Source: DASZIT01 sp036268775 (GTDB lineage: Bacteria > Actinomycetota > Acidimicrobiia > Acidimicrobiales > RAAP-2). From it: 64,000 bases of DNA. Made by a program: the position numbers and the translations under genes. The notes beneath the pieces were generated by a model. It worked only from the letters and a program-made list of their open reading frames with translations, did not search any database and was not told the DNA's origin. Numbering within the stretch: position 1 is the first letter of the stretch; each line of letters begins with the position of its first letter. Positions 34,871 through 43,726 of this stretch are shown one piece after another. The stretch is taken from the NCBI GenBank assembly GCA_036268775.1, contig DATATM010000010.1, positions 62,001 to 126,000 on the forward strand, read 5' to 3'.

Positions 34871-36405
34871 CGCCGCCCGATCCCGGTGTAGTCGAAGCCG
34901 AGCCGCCGCATCTGGGCGGGGTCGAGCAGGTTGCGGGCATCGACCACCACCGGCGCCACCAGCCGCTTCAGCACCTGGGAGAAGTCGAGCCACCGGAACT
35001 CGTCCCACTCGGTCAGCACCACCACCGCGGAGGCGCCCTCGCAGGCGGCGTAGGCGTCGGGGAAGGCCCGGACCGAGTCGTCCAGGGTGGCCACCGAGCC
35101 CAGGGTGTCGGTGTGGCTGAGCTCGGCCACCCGGGAGGAGAACTGTCCTTCGGGGACCACCACCGTCGGATCGAAGGCCTGCACGGTGGCCCCCTCCGCC
35201 ACCAGTCGCTTCACGATCTCCACCGCCGGGGAGTTCCGCAGGTCGTCGGTGCCCGCTTTGAAGGTGAGGCCCCACACCGCGATGACGCTGCCGGCCAGGT
35301 TGTCTCCGCTGGCGGTTACCTCCGACGACGTCGCCGCCGCCCGGACCACCGCCTGTTTCACCTTGTCCACCACCCGGGCGAACTGTTCCTCGTTGGTGGC
35401 GATGGCCCCCTGCAGGAAGGAGAAGTCGTAGCCCGCCTGCTCGGCAATGTGGACGAGGGCCCGGGTGTCCTTGGGCAGGCAGCTTCCCCCCCAGCCGGGG
35501 CCGGGGCGGAGGAACTCGAATCCGATCCGCTTGTCGTAGCCGAGCCCGAGGATGACGTCGCGGACGTCGGCCCCGACCGCCTCGCAGAGGCCGGCCACCG
35601 CGTTGACGAAGCTGAGCTTGGTGGCCAAAAAGGCGTTGGAGGCGTACTTGATGGTCTCGGCGGTGGCGGCATCGGTGATGAGCAGCGGGGCATGGGTCCC
35701 GGCGAACAGCTTCCCGACCTTGGCCGCGGCGGCCTGGTCGGCGGCGCCCACCACGATCCGCTCCGGATGGAGGCTGTCGGTGACCGCGGTGCCTTCCCGC
35801 AAGAACTCGGGGTTGGACACCACGGTGATGTCCCGCCGGCCGAGCACCCGCTCGACCACCAGCGTCGAGCCGACCGGGACGGTGGACTTGTTGACGATGA
35901 TGGTGTTGGCGGTCAGGTGGGGGGCGATCTCGGTGGCCACCGATTCCACGTAGGAGAGATCGACCGAGCCGTCGGCACCCTCGGGGGTGGGGAGGCAGAG
36001 AAACACGAACTCGGCGTCGGTGACCGCCTCGCCGGCTCCGACCATGAAACGCAGGCGGCCGGCGGCCTGGCCCTCCCGCACCAGGTCCTGGAGGTCGGCC
36101 TCCACGATGGGGACGGTGCCCCCGGCCAGGAGGGCGATCTTGTCGGCATCGGAGTCCGCACAGGTCACCCGGTGACCGAGATGGGCGAGGGTGGCGGCGG
36201 TCGGAATCCCGACGTAGCCCATCCCGATGACGGCGATGACCCGGCCGTGGGCGTTGGGCAATACCCGCACCGCCGCCCCCCGGTGGCCGAAGTAGGCGCC
36301 GGGGCCGCCCGGATCGGAGTCGCGGTTCCGGCCGCCGGGGGTTCCGAATGCCCCGCTGGTCCCTGTGTCCCTCATCCCTGTCCCATCGTCATCGGTACCC
36401 GTCAT
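34867..36405 (-). CDS. ugd: UDP-glucose 6-dehydrogenase
   Basis: This 512-residue enzyme oxidises UDP-glucose to UDP-glucuronate with two NAD+. It has the Rossmann IAVIGMGYVGIPTAATLAHLGH after a glycine-rich, probably disordered, N-terminal extension of about 50 residues. FLCLPTPEGADGSVDLS, NKSTVPVGST, NPEFLREGTAV, ETIKYASNAFLATKLSFVNAV and the catalytic cysteine loop GPGWGGSCLPKDT follow. The extension is unusual; the in-frame ATG at 36375 would shorten it by 10 residues. It is coupled to uxs by ATGA overlap and forms the first step of a UDP-xylose pathway. Confidence 0.95.
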   Translation of the reverse strand: MTGTDDDGTGMRDTGTSGAFGTPGGRNRDSDPGGPGAYFGHRGAAVRVLPNAHGRVIAVIGMGYVGIPTAATLAHLGHRVTCADSDADKIALLAGGTVPIVEADLQDLVREGQAAGRLRFMVGAGEAVTDAEFVFLCLPTPEGADGSVDLSYVESVATEIAPHLTANTIIVNKSTVPVGSTLVVERVLGRRDITVVSNPEFLREGTAVTDSLHPERIVVGAADQAAAAKVGKLFAGTHAPLLITDAATAETIKYASNAFLATKLSFVNAVAGLCEAVGADVRDVILGLGYDKRIGFEFLRPGPGWGGSCLPKDTRALVHIAEQAGYDFSFLQGAIATNEEQFARVVDKVKQAVVRAAATSSEVTASGDNLAGSVIAVWGLTFKAGTDDLRNSPAVEIVKRLVAEGATVQAFDPTVVVPEGQFSSRVAELSHTDTLGSVATLDDSVRAFPDAYAACEGASAVVVLTEWDEFRWLDFSQVLKRLVAPVVVDARNLLDPAQMRRLGFDYTGIGRR

Positions 36406-36463
36406 TCCGCCAGTTCACCGGCTCATGCCGGTCGCACGGTGCCATCATCGTACGTACCGCCGA

Positions 36464-37396
36464 TCAGGTCCGTTCTGCCAGGGCCGGGAGGACCTCGACC
36501 AGCCGGGTGAGCGAGGCGGTCCACTCCGGCAGCAGGTCGAGGCCCGAGAGCCGGAGAGCGGCGTTGTCCAGCCTGGAGTTGGCCGGACGGGGAGCGGGGC
36601 GGGGCGGGTCGAGGTCCCCGGTGGCGATGGGCTCCACCCGGTCGGGATCGAGCCCGGCGGCGCTCAGGGTGGCTCGGGCGAACCCGAACCAGGTCGTCTC
36701 GCCCTGGTTGGTGACGTGGAAGGTCCCCGGCCGGCGGCCCAGCGCCAGCCCGACGATGGCGGTGGCCAAATCGGCGGTGAAGGTCGGGGTGCCGTGCTGG
36801 TCGTCCACGAACCGGAGAGTCCCGTCCGGGCTGGCGGCGGCCAGCCGGAGCACCGTCTTGACCATGTTCGCCCCGTGGGCCCCACTCACCCAGGCGGTGC
36901 GGACCACGGTGGCGTCGCCGCCGCTCACCGCTGCCACTTCGAGCTCGCCACCCAGCTTGCTGCGACCGTAGACCGACTGCGGGTTGGTCCTGTCCCACTC
37001 GACGTAGGGCCGGTCGAGGGTCCCGTCGAAGACGTAGTCGGTGGAGACATAGAGAAGGTGGGCGCCGACCCGGCGGGCGGCTTCGGCCACGTGGCGGGTG
37101 CCCATCGCATTGACGGCGAAGGCGGTGTCCGGATCCGACTCGCAGGCATCCACCGCGGTGAAGGCGCCGCCGTGGATGACCACCTGGGGCCGGAACGACT
37201 CGAACGCCTCCCCCACCGCCGTCCGGTTGACCACGTCGAGATTGTCGATGTCGGTGGAGAGCACCTCGATGTCTCCCGGGCCTCGCTCGACCGGCAGCAC
37301 CCCGCCGTCGGGGATGGCGCCGGCCAGGACATCCCGGACGTCCCGGCCGAGCTGGCCGTTGCCCCCGGTCACCAGCACCCGGAGGGGCGGGCTCAC
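36464..37396 (-). CDS. rmlD: dTDP-4-dehydrorhamnose reductase
   Basis: This 310-residue SDR has VLVTGGNGQLGRDV, HGGAFTAVDACESD, YVSTDYVFDG, and the catalytic YGRSK (NPQSVYGRSKLGGE). VVRTAWVSG and DDQHGTPTFTADLA follow, all hallmarks of RmlD. It makes dTDP-L-rhamnose for WbbL. The GTG at 37396 overlaps the rmlB stop by 4 bp (GTGA). The frame extends back to 37480, but that part is the shadow of the rmlB tail. RmlA and RmlC are not in the window. Confidence 0.93.
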   Translation of the reverse strand: MSPPLRVLVTGGNGQLGRDVRDVLAGAIPDGGVLPVERGPGDIEVLSTDIDNLDVVNRTAVGEAFESFRPQVVIHGGAFTAVDACESDPDTAFAVNAMGTRHVAEAARRVGAHLLYVSTDYVFDGTLDRPYVEWDRTNPQSVYGRSKLGGELEVAAVSGGDATVVRTAWVSGAHGANMVKTVLRLAAASPDGTLRFVDDQHGTPTFTADLATAIVGLALGRRPGTFHVTNQGETTWFGFARATLSAAGLDPDRVEPIATGDLDPPRPAPRPANSRLDNAALRLSGLDLLPEWTASLTRLVEVLPALAERT

Positions 37397-38424
37397 GGGC
37401 CCGGGACGGGGCCACCGGTGTTCGGGCCCATCCAGCCGCCCTCGATCACCGGCGCCCGGTCGACCAGCGGCTCCCACCACGCCCGGTTGTCGGCGTACCA
37501 GCCGACGGTGGCGGCCAGGCCCTTGGCGAAGTCGACTTTCGGCTCCCAGCCGAGGGCGGCCCGGATCTTGGAGGAGTCGAGCAGGTAGCGGCGGTCATGG
37601 CCGGGGCGGTCCGGCACGATCTCCTTGAGGGACTGCGGGCGGCCGGTGGCCTCCAGGATCGCGTCGGCGATCTCCTCGATGCTGGCCTCCACCCCGCTCC
37701 CCACGTTGTAGGTCTCCCCCACCTCGCCCTTCTCCAGCACCAGCTCGATGGCGCTGCAGTGGTCGTCGACATGGAGCCACTCGCGGCGGTTGAGGGTGGA
37801 GGCATAGAGCGGCAGCGGCATGTCGTTCAACGCCTTGGCGGTGAACAGGGGGATGACCTTCTCCGGGAACTGGTACGGCCCGTAGTTGTTGCAGCAGTTG
37901 GTGATGGTGGCGGGGAGCCCGAACGTCTCCGCGTAGGCCCGGACCGCATGATCGGCACCCGCCTTGGAGGCGTTGTAGGGGGTGCGGGGCCGGTAGGCGG
38001 TGGTCTCGGTGAACACCTCGTCGGAGTCGAGGGGGAGGTCGCCGTAGACCTCGCAGGTGGAGATGTGGTGGAACCGGGTCACCCCGTGGCGGCGGGCCGC
38101 CTCGGCCAGGGTCTGGGTGCCGAGCACGTTGGTCCGGAAGAACCGGGCCGGGTCGAGGATGGCCAGGCTGTTGTGGGACTCGGCGGCGAAGTTCACGATG
38201 ACCTCCACCTGGTGCTCCGTCATCACCTCGGTCATGAGGTCGAGGTTGCCGATGTCACCGTGGACGAACGAGCATTTGTCCTCTACGTCGGCCAGATTGG
38301 GCCGGTTGCCGGCGTAAGTGAGGGCGTCGAGAGCGACCACCTCGTCGCCGGGGTGACGGTCGATCCAATAGCGCACGAAATTGGAACCGATGAAGCCGGC
38401 GGCGCCGGTGACCAGTAGTCGCAT
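37393..38424 (-). CDS. rmlB: dTDP-glucose 4,6-dehydratase
   Basis: This 343-residue SDR converts dTDP-glucose to the 4-keto-6-deoxy intermediate. It has LLVTGAAGFIGSNFVRYW, NFAAESHNSLAI, STCEVYGDLPL, and the catalytic YNASK (RPRTPYNASKAGADH). TNCCNNYGPYQFPEKVIPLF and NRREWLHVDDHCSAIELVL are RmlB signatures. The usual STDEVYG is STCEVYG here, so the catalytic Asp of the family's Asp-Glu pair is Cys, which is unusual and needs checking. A TAGGCT box lies 9 nt before the ATG. Confidence 0.9.
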   Translation of the reverse strand: MRLLVTGAAGFIGSNFVRYWIDRHPGDEVVALDALTYAGNRPNLADVEDKCSFVHGDIGNLDLMTEVMTEHQVEVIVNFAAESHNSLAILDPARFFRTNVLGTQTLAEAARRHGVTRFHHISTCEVYGDLPLDSDEVFTETTAYRPRTPYNASKAGADHAVRAYAETFGLPATITNCCNNYGPYQFPEKVIPLFTAKALNDMPLPLYASTLNRREWLHVDDHCSAIELVLEKGEVGETYNVGSGVEASIEEIADAILEATGRPQSLKEIVPDRPGHDRRYLLDSSKIRAALGWEPKVDFAKGLAATVGWYADNRAWWEPLVDRAPVIEGGWMGPNTGGPVPGP

Positions 38425-38433
38425 AATCGGGGC

Positions 38434-38439
38434 AGCCTA
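38434..38439 (-). promoter_or_regulatory. -10 box of rmlB-rmlD operon
   Basis: TAGGCT on the minus strand, 9 nt before the rmlB ATG, with no Shine-Dalgarno between. Confidence 0.45.
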
Positions 38440-38475
38440 CTCTCGGTCCCACCGCCGCCCGGGGGAAACCCGGGC

Positions 38476-39255
38476 TCAGCCGGCCGGTCGGAGATGGACG
38501 ACGTCGCCCGCCACCACCGTTTTCGGGCCGCCGGCGGTGGCCACCACCAGGTGGCCCTCGTCCGTCACATCGGTGGCGGTTCCCTCCAGCTGACCATCGG
38601 CCAGCTCGACCCGCACCGGGCGGCCGATGGTCACGCACCGTTCACGGAGCTCGGCGGCCAACTGGGCCCGACCTTCCGGGCTGGACAACTGGGCCACCCG
38701 GAAGTCCAATCCCGCCAACAACCCGTAGAGCAGGGCCGACCGGTCCACCAAACTGCCGGTTTCCTGCTGGAGGGATGTGGCCGCACCGACCAGTTCCTCG
38801 GGAAGGTCGTCATCGGAGAGGGGCCAGCCGACGTTGATCCCGATGCCCACCACGATGGGGGGGAATCCGTGCTCGGGTGGGGCAGCCAGGTCGGCCTCGG
38901 CCAGCACCCCGGCCAGTTTGCGGCCGTCGGGGGCCAGCAGGTCGTTCGGCCACTTGACCCCCGTATCCACCCCGATCTGGCCGCGGATGACCGCCGCCGC
39001 CGACAGGGCCACCGCCGCCGAGGCCAGGTGCCGGGACTCGGGCGGGAGATCGAGGCGGAGCAGGATCGAGACCAGGAGATTCGACCCCGGCGGGGCCTCC
39101 CAGGCCCGCCCGAGCCGCCCCCGGCCGGCGGTCTGGTGGTCGGCCACCGCCACCACCCCGTGGGGAGCCCCGTCCCGGGCCTGGTCGAGGAGGTAGCGAT
39201 TGGTCGAATCGATCGAGTCGAACCGCCGGATATCGCTGAAGATGGATTCTCCCAC
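38476..39255 (-). CDS. birA: biotin-[acetyl-CoA-carboxylase] ligase
   Basis: This 259-residue ligase adenylates biotin and attaches it to the carboxyl carrier domain. It has FDSIDSTNRYLLDQA, the biotin/AMP loop DHQTAGRGRLGRAWEAP, KWPNDLL, and KLAGVLAEA, followed by GIGINVGWP. It lacks the N-terminal DNA-binding domain of E. coli BirA, so it should not be a repressor. It is divergent from its substrate, the biotinylated carboxylase subunit at 39375. I take the GTG at 39255, which has TAAGGT 7 nt upstream. The open frame reaches 39291. Confidence 0.92.
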   Translation of the reverse strand: MGESIFSDIRRFDSIDSTNRYLLDQARDGAPHGVVAVADHQTAGRGRLGRAWEAPPGSNLLVSILLRLDLPPESRHLASAAVALSAAAVIRGQIGVDTGVKWPNDLLAPDGRKLAGVLAEADLAAPPEHGFPPIVVGIGINVGWPLSDDDLPEELVGAATSLQQETGSLVDRSALLYGLLAGLDFRVAQLSSPEGRAQLAAELRERCVTIGRPVRVELADGQLEGTATDVTDEGHLVVATAGGPKTVVAGDVVHLRPAG

Positions 39256-39262
39256 CCTCCCC

Positions 39263-39268
39263 ACCTTA
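39263..39268 (-). promoter_or_regulatory. -10 box of birA
   Basis: TAAGGT on the minus strand, 7 nt before the GTG at 39255. GGGGAGG overlaps the spacer but abuts the start codon and could not act as a normal ribosome site. Confidence 0.4.
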
Positions 39269-39374
39269 GGATTGTGGCCCCGACGTGGCACATAACCTCT
39301 GGGCCGTGCCAGTGTTGTAGCGCCTGTCGTCGGTCATCGGACCGCCGACCGTCATCTGATTCGAAAGGCTCAGC

Positions 39375-41153
39375 GTGCTCAAGAAGGTTCTCATCGCCAA
39401 CCGGGGGGAGATCGCCGTCAGGGTCATCCGGACCTGCCGCGAACTCGGGGTCGCCACGGTGGCGGTCTATTCGGAATTGGACCGGGACGCCCTCCACGTG
39501 CGTTACGCCGATGAGGCCTACGCCCTGGGCGGCCAGACGGCGGCGGAGAGCTACCTCAACACCGAGGCGATCCTGGCCGCCATCGACAAGAGCGGCGCCG
39601 ACGCCGTGCACCCCGGCTACGGGTTCTTCTCGGAGAACACCGACTTCGCCCGGGCCATCACCGAGCGGGGGGTGACCTTCATCGGACCCCCGCCGGAGGC
39701 GATCGAAGTGATGGGGGACAAGATCAGTTCCCGCCACGCCGCCGAGCGGGCCGGGGTCTCGGGGGTGCCAGGGCGCTCCGAGGTGCTGACCTCCGCCCAG
39801 GAGGTGGCCGACTTCGGCAACGAGTTCGGTTGGCCAGTGGCCATCAAGGCCGCCTTCGGAGGCGGTGGCCGCGGCATGAAGGTGGTGCAGGGTCCCGACG
39901 AGGCGGCCGAGGCACTGGAGTCGGCCATGCGGGAGGCGCTGTCCTACTTCGGGCGCGACGAGTGCTACGTCGAGCGCTATCTGGCCTGGCCCCGCCACGT
40001 CGAGATGCAGATCATCGCCGACACCCACGGCAACACCCTGTGGCTGGGCGAGCGGGACTGCTCGGCCCAGCGCCGCCACCAGAAGCTGGTGGAGGAGAGC
40101 CCTGCCCCCGACTTCCCCGACGACATCCGCCAGGCGATGGGCGAGGCCTCGGTGAAGGTGGCCCAGGCCTGTGGCTACGTCAACGCCGGCACCGTCGAGT
40201 TCCTCTACCAGGACGGCGAGTTCTTCTTCTTGGAGATGAACACCCGCCTCCAGGTCGAGCACCCGGTCACCGAGCTGGTCACCGGCCTCGACCTGGTCGA
40301 ATGGCAGCTTCGGGTGGCCTCGGGCGAGCCGCTCGGATTCACCCAGCAGGATGTCCGCCGGGACGGCCACGCCATCGAGGTCCGGATCAACGCCGAGAAC
40401 CCGGCCGGCGGTGCCTTCACCCCCTCCCCGGGGACCATCACCCGCTTCGTGACTCCGGGCGGCCCCGGCGTCCGGCTGGATGCCGGGTACGCGGCCGGCG
40501 ACACCGTCAGCCAGTTCTACGACAACCTCATCGCCAAGCTGGTGGTGTGGGGACACGACCGGGAGTCGGCCCGGAAGCGGATGCTCCGGGCCATCGAGGA
40601 GACGGTCATCGAGGGGGTGGCCACCACCCTGCCCGCCGACGTCGCCATCCTCGCCCACCCCGACTTCGCCAACGCCACCCACTCCACCAACTGGGTGGAG
40701 CAGTCCCTGGACCTGAGCGGCATCACCGCCGAGGCACCGGTACCGGTGGTGGAGCCGGCCGCCGACGGCGACGAGCCGGTCGCCCGGGTGCTGCGGGAGG
40801 TGACCGCCGAGGTCGACGGCCGCCGCTACCAGGTGAAGCTCTGGGTGCCGGATCTCGGCACCGCGGTGATCGCCAGCGGGGGCAACGCCCGGGCCCACGC
40901 CGGGCCCCGACGGCCGAAGGCCTCCTCGTCCGGATCGGGTTCGGGAACGGTGGCGGTCCCGATGCAGGGCACCATCGTCAAGGTGCTGGTCGAAGTGGGG
41001 GACGCCGTCGAGGTCGGCCAGACGATCTGCGTGCTGGAGGCCATGAAGATGGAGAACAACGTGAACGCCGAAAAGGGCGGAACGGTGAAAGAGGTCAAGG
41101 TGGCGGCCGGCCAGTCGGTGGGCCCGGGCGACATCGTCGCCGTCATCGAATAG
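39375..41153 (+). CDS. accA: biotin-dependent acyl-CoA carboxylase alpha subunit
   Basis: This 592-residue protein fuses biotin carboxylase (residues 1-450; KVLIANRGEIAVRVIRTCRE, the ATP-grasp lid AAFGGGGRGMKVV, and MNTRLQVEHPVTELVTGLDLV) to a C-terminal carrier domain. The biotinylated lysine is Lys558 in EAMKMEN. It carboxylates biotin with ATP and bicarbonate for acetyl- or propionyl-CoA carboxylase; the beta subunit is not in the window. The GTG start has GAAAGG about 7 nt upstream. Propionyl-CoA carboxylation would feed the methylmalonyl-CoA mutase at 44.8 kb. Confidence 0.95.
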   Translation: MLKKVLIANRGEIAVRVIRTCRELGVATVAVYSELDRDALHVRYADEAYALGGQTAAESYLNTEAILAAIDKSGADAVHPGYGFFSENTDFARAITERGVTFIGPPPEAIEVMGDKISSRHAAERAGVSGVPGRSEVLTSAQEVADFGNEFGWPVAIKAAFGGGGRGMKVVQGPDEAAEALESAMREALSYFGRDECYVERYLAWPRHVEMQIIADTHGNTLWLGERDCSAQRRHQKLVEESPAPDFPDDIRQAMGEASVKVAQACGYVNAGTVEFLYQDGEFFFLEMNTRLQVEHPVTELVTGLDLVEWQLRVASGEPLGFTQQDVRRDGHAIEVRINAENPAGGAFTPSPGTITRFVTPGGPGVRLDAGYAAGDTVSQFYDNLIAKLVVWGHDRESARKRMLRAIEETVIEGVATTLPADVAILAHPDFANATHSTNWVEQSLDLSGITAEAPVPVVEPAADGDEPVARVLREVTAEVDGRRYQVKLWVPDLGTAVIASGGNARAHAGPRRPKASSSGSGSGTVAVPMQGTIVKVLVEVGDAVEVGQTICVLEAMKMENNVNAEKGGTVKEVKVAAGQSVGPGDIVAVIE

Positions 41154-41204
41154 CCATCATCGAATAATCGTCTAGCCGTCCCCCCGGACGGTCGGAAGGC
41201 AGGG

Positions 41205-42362
41205 ATGGTAGATCTGAAGGAAAGCTCCCGGGCGGCCATCGACGACAGGCTCGGGGGCCTGGTGAGCCTCAGCCACACCATCCACGAGCACCCGGAGACG
41301 GCCTACGAGGAGGATCAGGCGGCGGCCTGGACCTCGAAGCTGCTGGCCGACAACGGCTTCGCGGTCACCCAGGGGGTGGCCGGGCTCCCCACCGCCTTCG
41401 ACGCCCGGTTCGGTTCCGGACCAATGGTGGTGGCGGTGTGTGCCGAGTACGACGCCCTTCCCGGCATCGGTCATGCCTGCGGGCACAACATCATCGCCGC
41501 CTCCGCGGTCGGGGCCGGGCTGGGGCTGGCGGCGGTGGCCGACGAACTGGGCATCACCGTCCGGGTCCTGGGGACGCCGGCCGAAGAGGGAGGCGGCGGC
41601 AAGGTGGTGATGCTGGACGAAGGGGTCTTCGAGGGCGTCCACGCCGCCATGATGGTGCACCCCTGGCCCGCCGACCGGTTGGAGGCGACCTGTCTGGCGG
41701 TCGCCCACTTCGACGTGATCTTCACCGGCAAGGGCGCCCACGCCTCGGCGGCGCCGTGGGAGGGCATCAACGCCGGGGACGCCATGGTGATTGCCCAGGT
41801 GGCGCTCGGCCTCCTGCGCCAACAGCTGCGACCCGGGGATCAGGTCCACGGGGTGGTGACCGACGGCGGTTCGGCGGCGAACATCATCCCCGACCGGGTG
41901 ACCGGACGGTTCATGTGCCGGTCCCTGACGCTGGACGGGCTAGCCAAGGTCGAGACCCGGGTGCGGGCCTGTTTCGAGGCGGGGGCGTCGGCCTCCGGAT
42001 CGACGGTGGCCTACGAGCGGTTGTCTCCTGACTACTCGCACATGGAGAGTGATCCGGGGCTGTTGAGCGCCTACCGGGTGAACGCCGAGCGCCTGGGCCG
42101 GTCCTTCGAGCTCGACGACGACGGCACCCCCCGACCGACCCTGTCCACCGACATGGCCAACGTGTCGCTGGCAGTGCCCACCATCCACCCGATGATCGGC
42201 ATCGACGCCGCCGGGTCGGTCAACCACCAGCCGGAGTTCGCCGCCGCCTGCATCACCCCATCGGCCGACACCGCCATCCGGGACGGGGCCCTGTCGATGG
42301 CCTGGACGGTGGTCGACGCCGCCGGACCCGGGCCGTTACGGGATCGGCTGCTGGCCGGCTGA
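41205..42362 (+). CDS. M20-family amidohydrolase
   Basis: This 385-residue protein has the M20D hydrolase layout: HTIHEHPETAYEE near the start, YDALPGIGHACGHN with the metal-bridging Asp and the CGH pair, GTPAEEGGGGK with the catalytic Glu, and GKGAHASAAPWEGINAGDA in the dimerisation lobe. The family cleaves N-acyl amino acids or aminobenzoyl-glutamate, so the substrate is undetermined. The ATG at 41205 has GGAAGG upstream. It lies 51 bp after the carboxylase gene and may share its transcript. Confidence 0.9.
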   Translation: MVDLKESSRAAIDDRLGGLVSLSHTIHEHPETAYEEDQAAAWTSKLLADNGFAVTQGVAGLPTAFDARFGSGPMVVAVCAEYDALPGIGHACGHNIIAASAVGAGLGLAAVADELGITVRVLGTPAEEGGGGKVVMLDEGVFEGVHAAMMVHPWPADRLEATCLAVAHFDVIFTGKGAHASAAPWEGINAGDAMVIAQVALGLLRQQLRPGDQVHGVVTDGGSAANIIPDRVTGRFMCRSLTLDGLAKVETRVRACFEAGASASGSTVAYERLSPDYSHMESDPGLLSAYRVNAERLGRSFELDDDGTPRPTLSTDMANVSLAVPTIHPMIGIDAAGSVNHQPEFAAACITPSADTAIRDGALSMAWTVVDAAGPGPLRDRLLAG

Positions 42363-42372
42363 GCTGAGTGAT

Positions 42373-43248
42373 TCAGTCCCGAAAATCGGGAAGGATGCCG
42401 GCCAATTCACGCCACTGGTCGACCGGGTAGGTGGCCCGGCTGCCGGTCAGCACCTGGATGCAGACATGATCGGCTCCGGCGTCGAGATGCTCCCGGATGC
42501 GGACGGCGATGGCCGCCGGGTCGCCCCAGGCGACATGGCCGTCGATGAGGCGGTCGCTGCCTCCGTCGGCCAGGTCGGCCTCGGTGAACCCGTAGCGGAG
42601 CATGTTGTTGGTGTAGTTGGGCAGTTGCAGGTAGAGGGCCAGGGTCTTGCGGGCCACTTCCCGGGCGCGGGTCGGGTCGGTGTCGACCACCACCATCTGT
42701 TCCGGTGCCAGCCGCGGGCCCTCCCCGAGGACCGTGCGGGCATGGCGGGTGTGGTCAGGCGTGGTCAGGTAGGGATGGGCGCCGGCCGTTCGGTCCCGGG
42801 CCAGCTCCAGCATCTTCGGGCCCAGCGCGGCCAACACCCGGTTCTGCCGGCGCACCGGGGGATCGGCGGCATCCAGCCCGTCGAGGAACCGCGTCATCAC
42901 CGCCAGCGGATGCTCGTAACGACGATTGGTCCCCTCGACCATCGGCGCGTGACTGACCCCGAGCCCCAGCAGGAACCGGTCGGGGTGGGCGGCCGATATC
43001 CGGGCGTGCTCGGCGGCCGACTCGGTGGTGTCGTGCATCCAGACATTGAGGATGCCGGTGGCGACCGGCAGGGCCCGGGTGCCGTCGAGGGCACGGGACA
43101 CCACGTCGAAGATGTCCCCTCCCGCCCCCCCGGGAATCCACAGGGCCCCGTATCCCAGGGCTTCGAGCTCGGCGGCGGTGTCCCCGGCATCGCCGGCTTC
43201 CTTGGAGCGGAACTCGCCGCTCCAGATCCCTACCTTGCCCAGTTCCAT
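42373..43248 (-). CDS. LLM-class F420-dependent oxidoreductase
   Basis: This 291-residue luciferase-like TIM barrel begins MELGKVGIWSGEF, followed by AAELEALGYGALWIPGG, ATGILNVW, HPDRFLLGLGVSHAP, LAALGPKMLELARDRTAGAHPYLTTPDHT and DHVCIQVL. This is the actinobacterial subgroup usually annotated as F420-dependent, consistent with cofD-cofE in the window. The substrate is unknown. I use the ATG at 43248, which has GGAGGGAG 6 nt upstream, over the longer frame to 43305. It converges with the M20 gene. Confidence 0.9.
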   Translation of the reverse strand: MELGKVGIWSGEFRSKEAGDAGDTAAELEALGYGALWIPGGAGGDIFDVVSRALDGTRALPVATGILNVWMHDTTESAAEHARISAAHPDRFLLGLGVSHAPMVEGTNRRYEHPLAVMTRFLDGLDAADPPVRRQNRVLAALGPKMLELARDRTAGAHPYLTTPDHTRHARTVLGEGPRLAPEQMVVVDTDPTRAREVARKTLALYLQLPNYTNNMLRYGFTEADLADGGSDRLIDGHVAWGDPAAIAVRIREHLDAGADHVCIQVLTGSRATYPVDQWRELAGILPDFRD

Positions 43249-43395
43249 GGCGCTCCCTCCGGTTCGTCGGTGACCTGGTTCCACGATATGGGACATCGAG
43301 GTCATTTCCGTCGGCGGGTCAACGCAGTCAGCTGGCGCCGGGCGCCCGACTTGGGTACCTCGAAGTACCGGTTCAGACGAGCGGGTGGAGCGGGG

Positions 43396-43605
43396 TCACT
43401 CTTTGCCGATCATGACTTCGGTGGCCTTGATGACGGCCGTGACCGCGTCCCCCTCTTTGATCTCGAGCGCCGTCGCCGAGTCCTTGGTGATCGCCGAGAC
43501 GACCTCCTGGCCTCCGGCCAGCCGGATGACCACGGTCGACATGACGGCGCCGTGCTCGACTCGGACCACGGTGCCCTCCAGTTGATTTCTGGCGCTCAGT
43601 CTCAT
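43396..43605 (-). CDS. mop: molybdenum-pterin/molybdate binding Mop protein
   Basis: This 69-residue protein is one complete Mop (TOBE-like) module: LSARNQLEGTVVRVEHGAVMSTVVIRL, GGQEVVSAITKDSATALEIKEGDAVTAVIKATEVMIGK. Such free-standing proteins bind molybdate or tungstate as oligomers and buffer it for cofactor synthesis. The ATG has TAGCGT 7 nt upstream and no ribosome site, so it appears leaderless. No molybdate transporter is in the window. Confidence 0.92.
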   Translation of the reverse strand: MRLSARNQLEGTVVRVEHGAVMSTVVIRLAGGQEVVSAITKDSATALEIKEGDAVTAVIKATEVMIGKE

Positions 43606-43612
43606 GGTGGCG

Positions 43613-43618
43613 ACGCTA
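43613..43618 (-). promoter_or_regulatory. -10 box of leaderless mop
   Basis: TAGCGT on the minus strand, 7 nt before the ATG at 43605. Confidence 0.5.
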
Positions 43619-43726
43619 CCCCGCCCCGGAACCACGGGGTCGGTCGCTCTACAGTTGGGTGCGTAGGCATCACCGATCGCCGGCCACGAGGCGGACAGTC
43701 GTAGAGGACAAGACAGGGGTCGGTAG

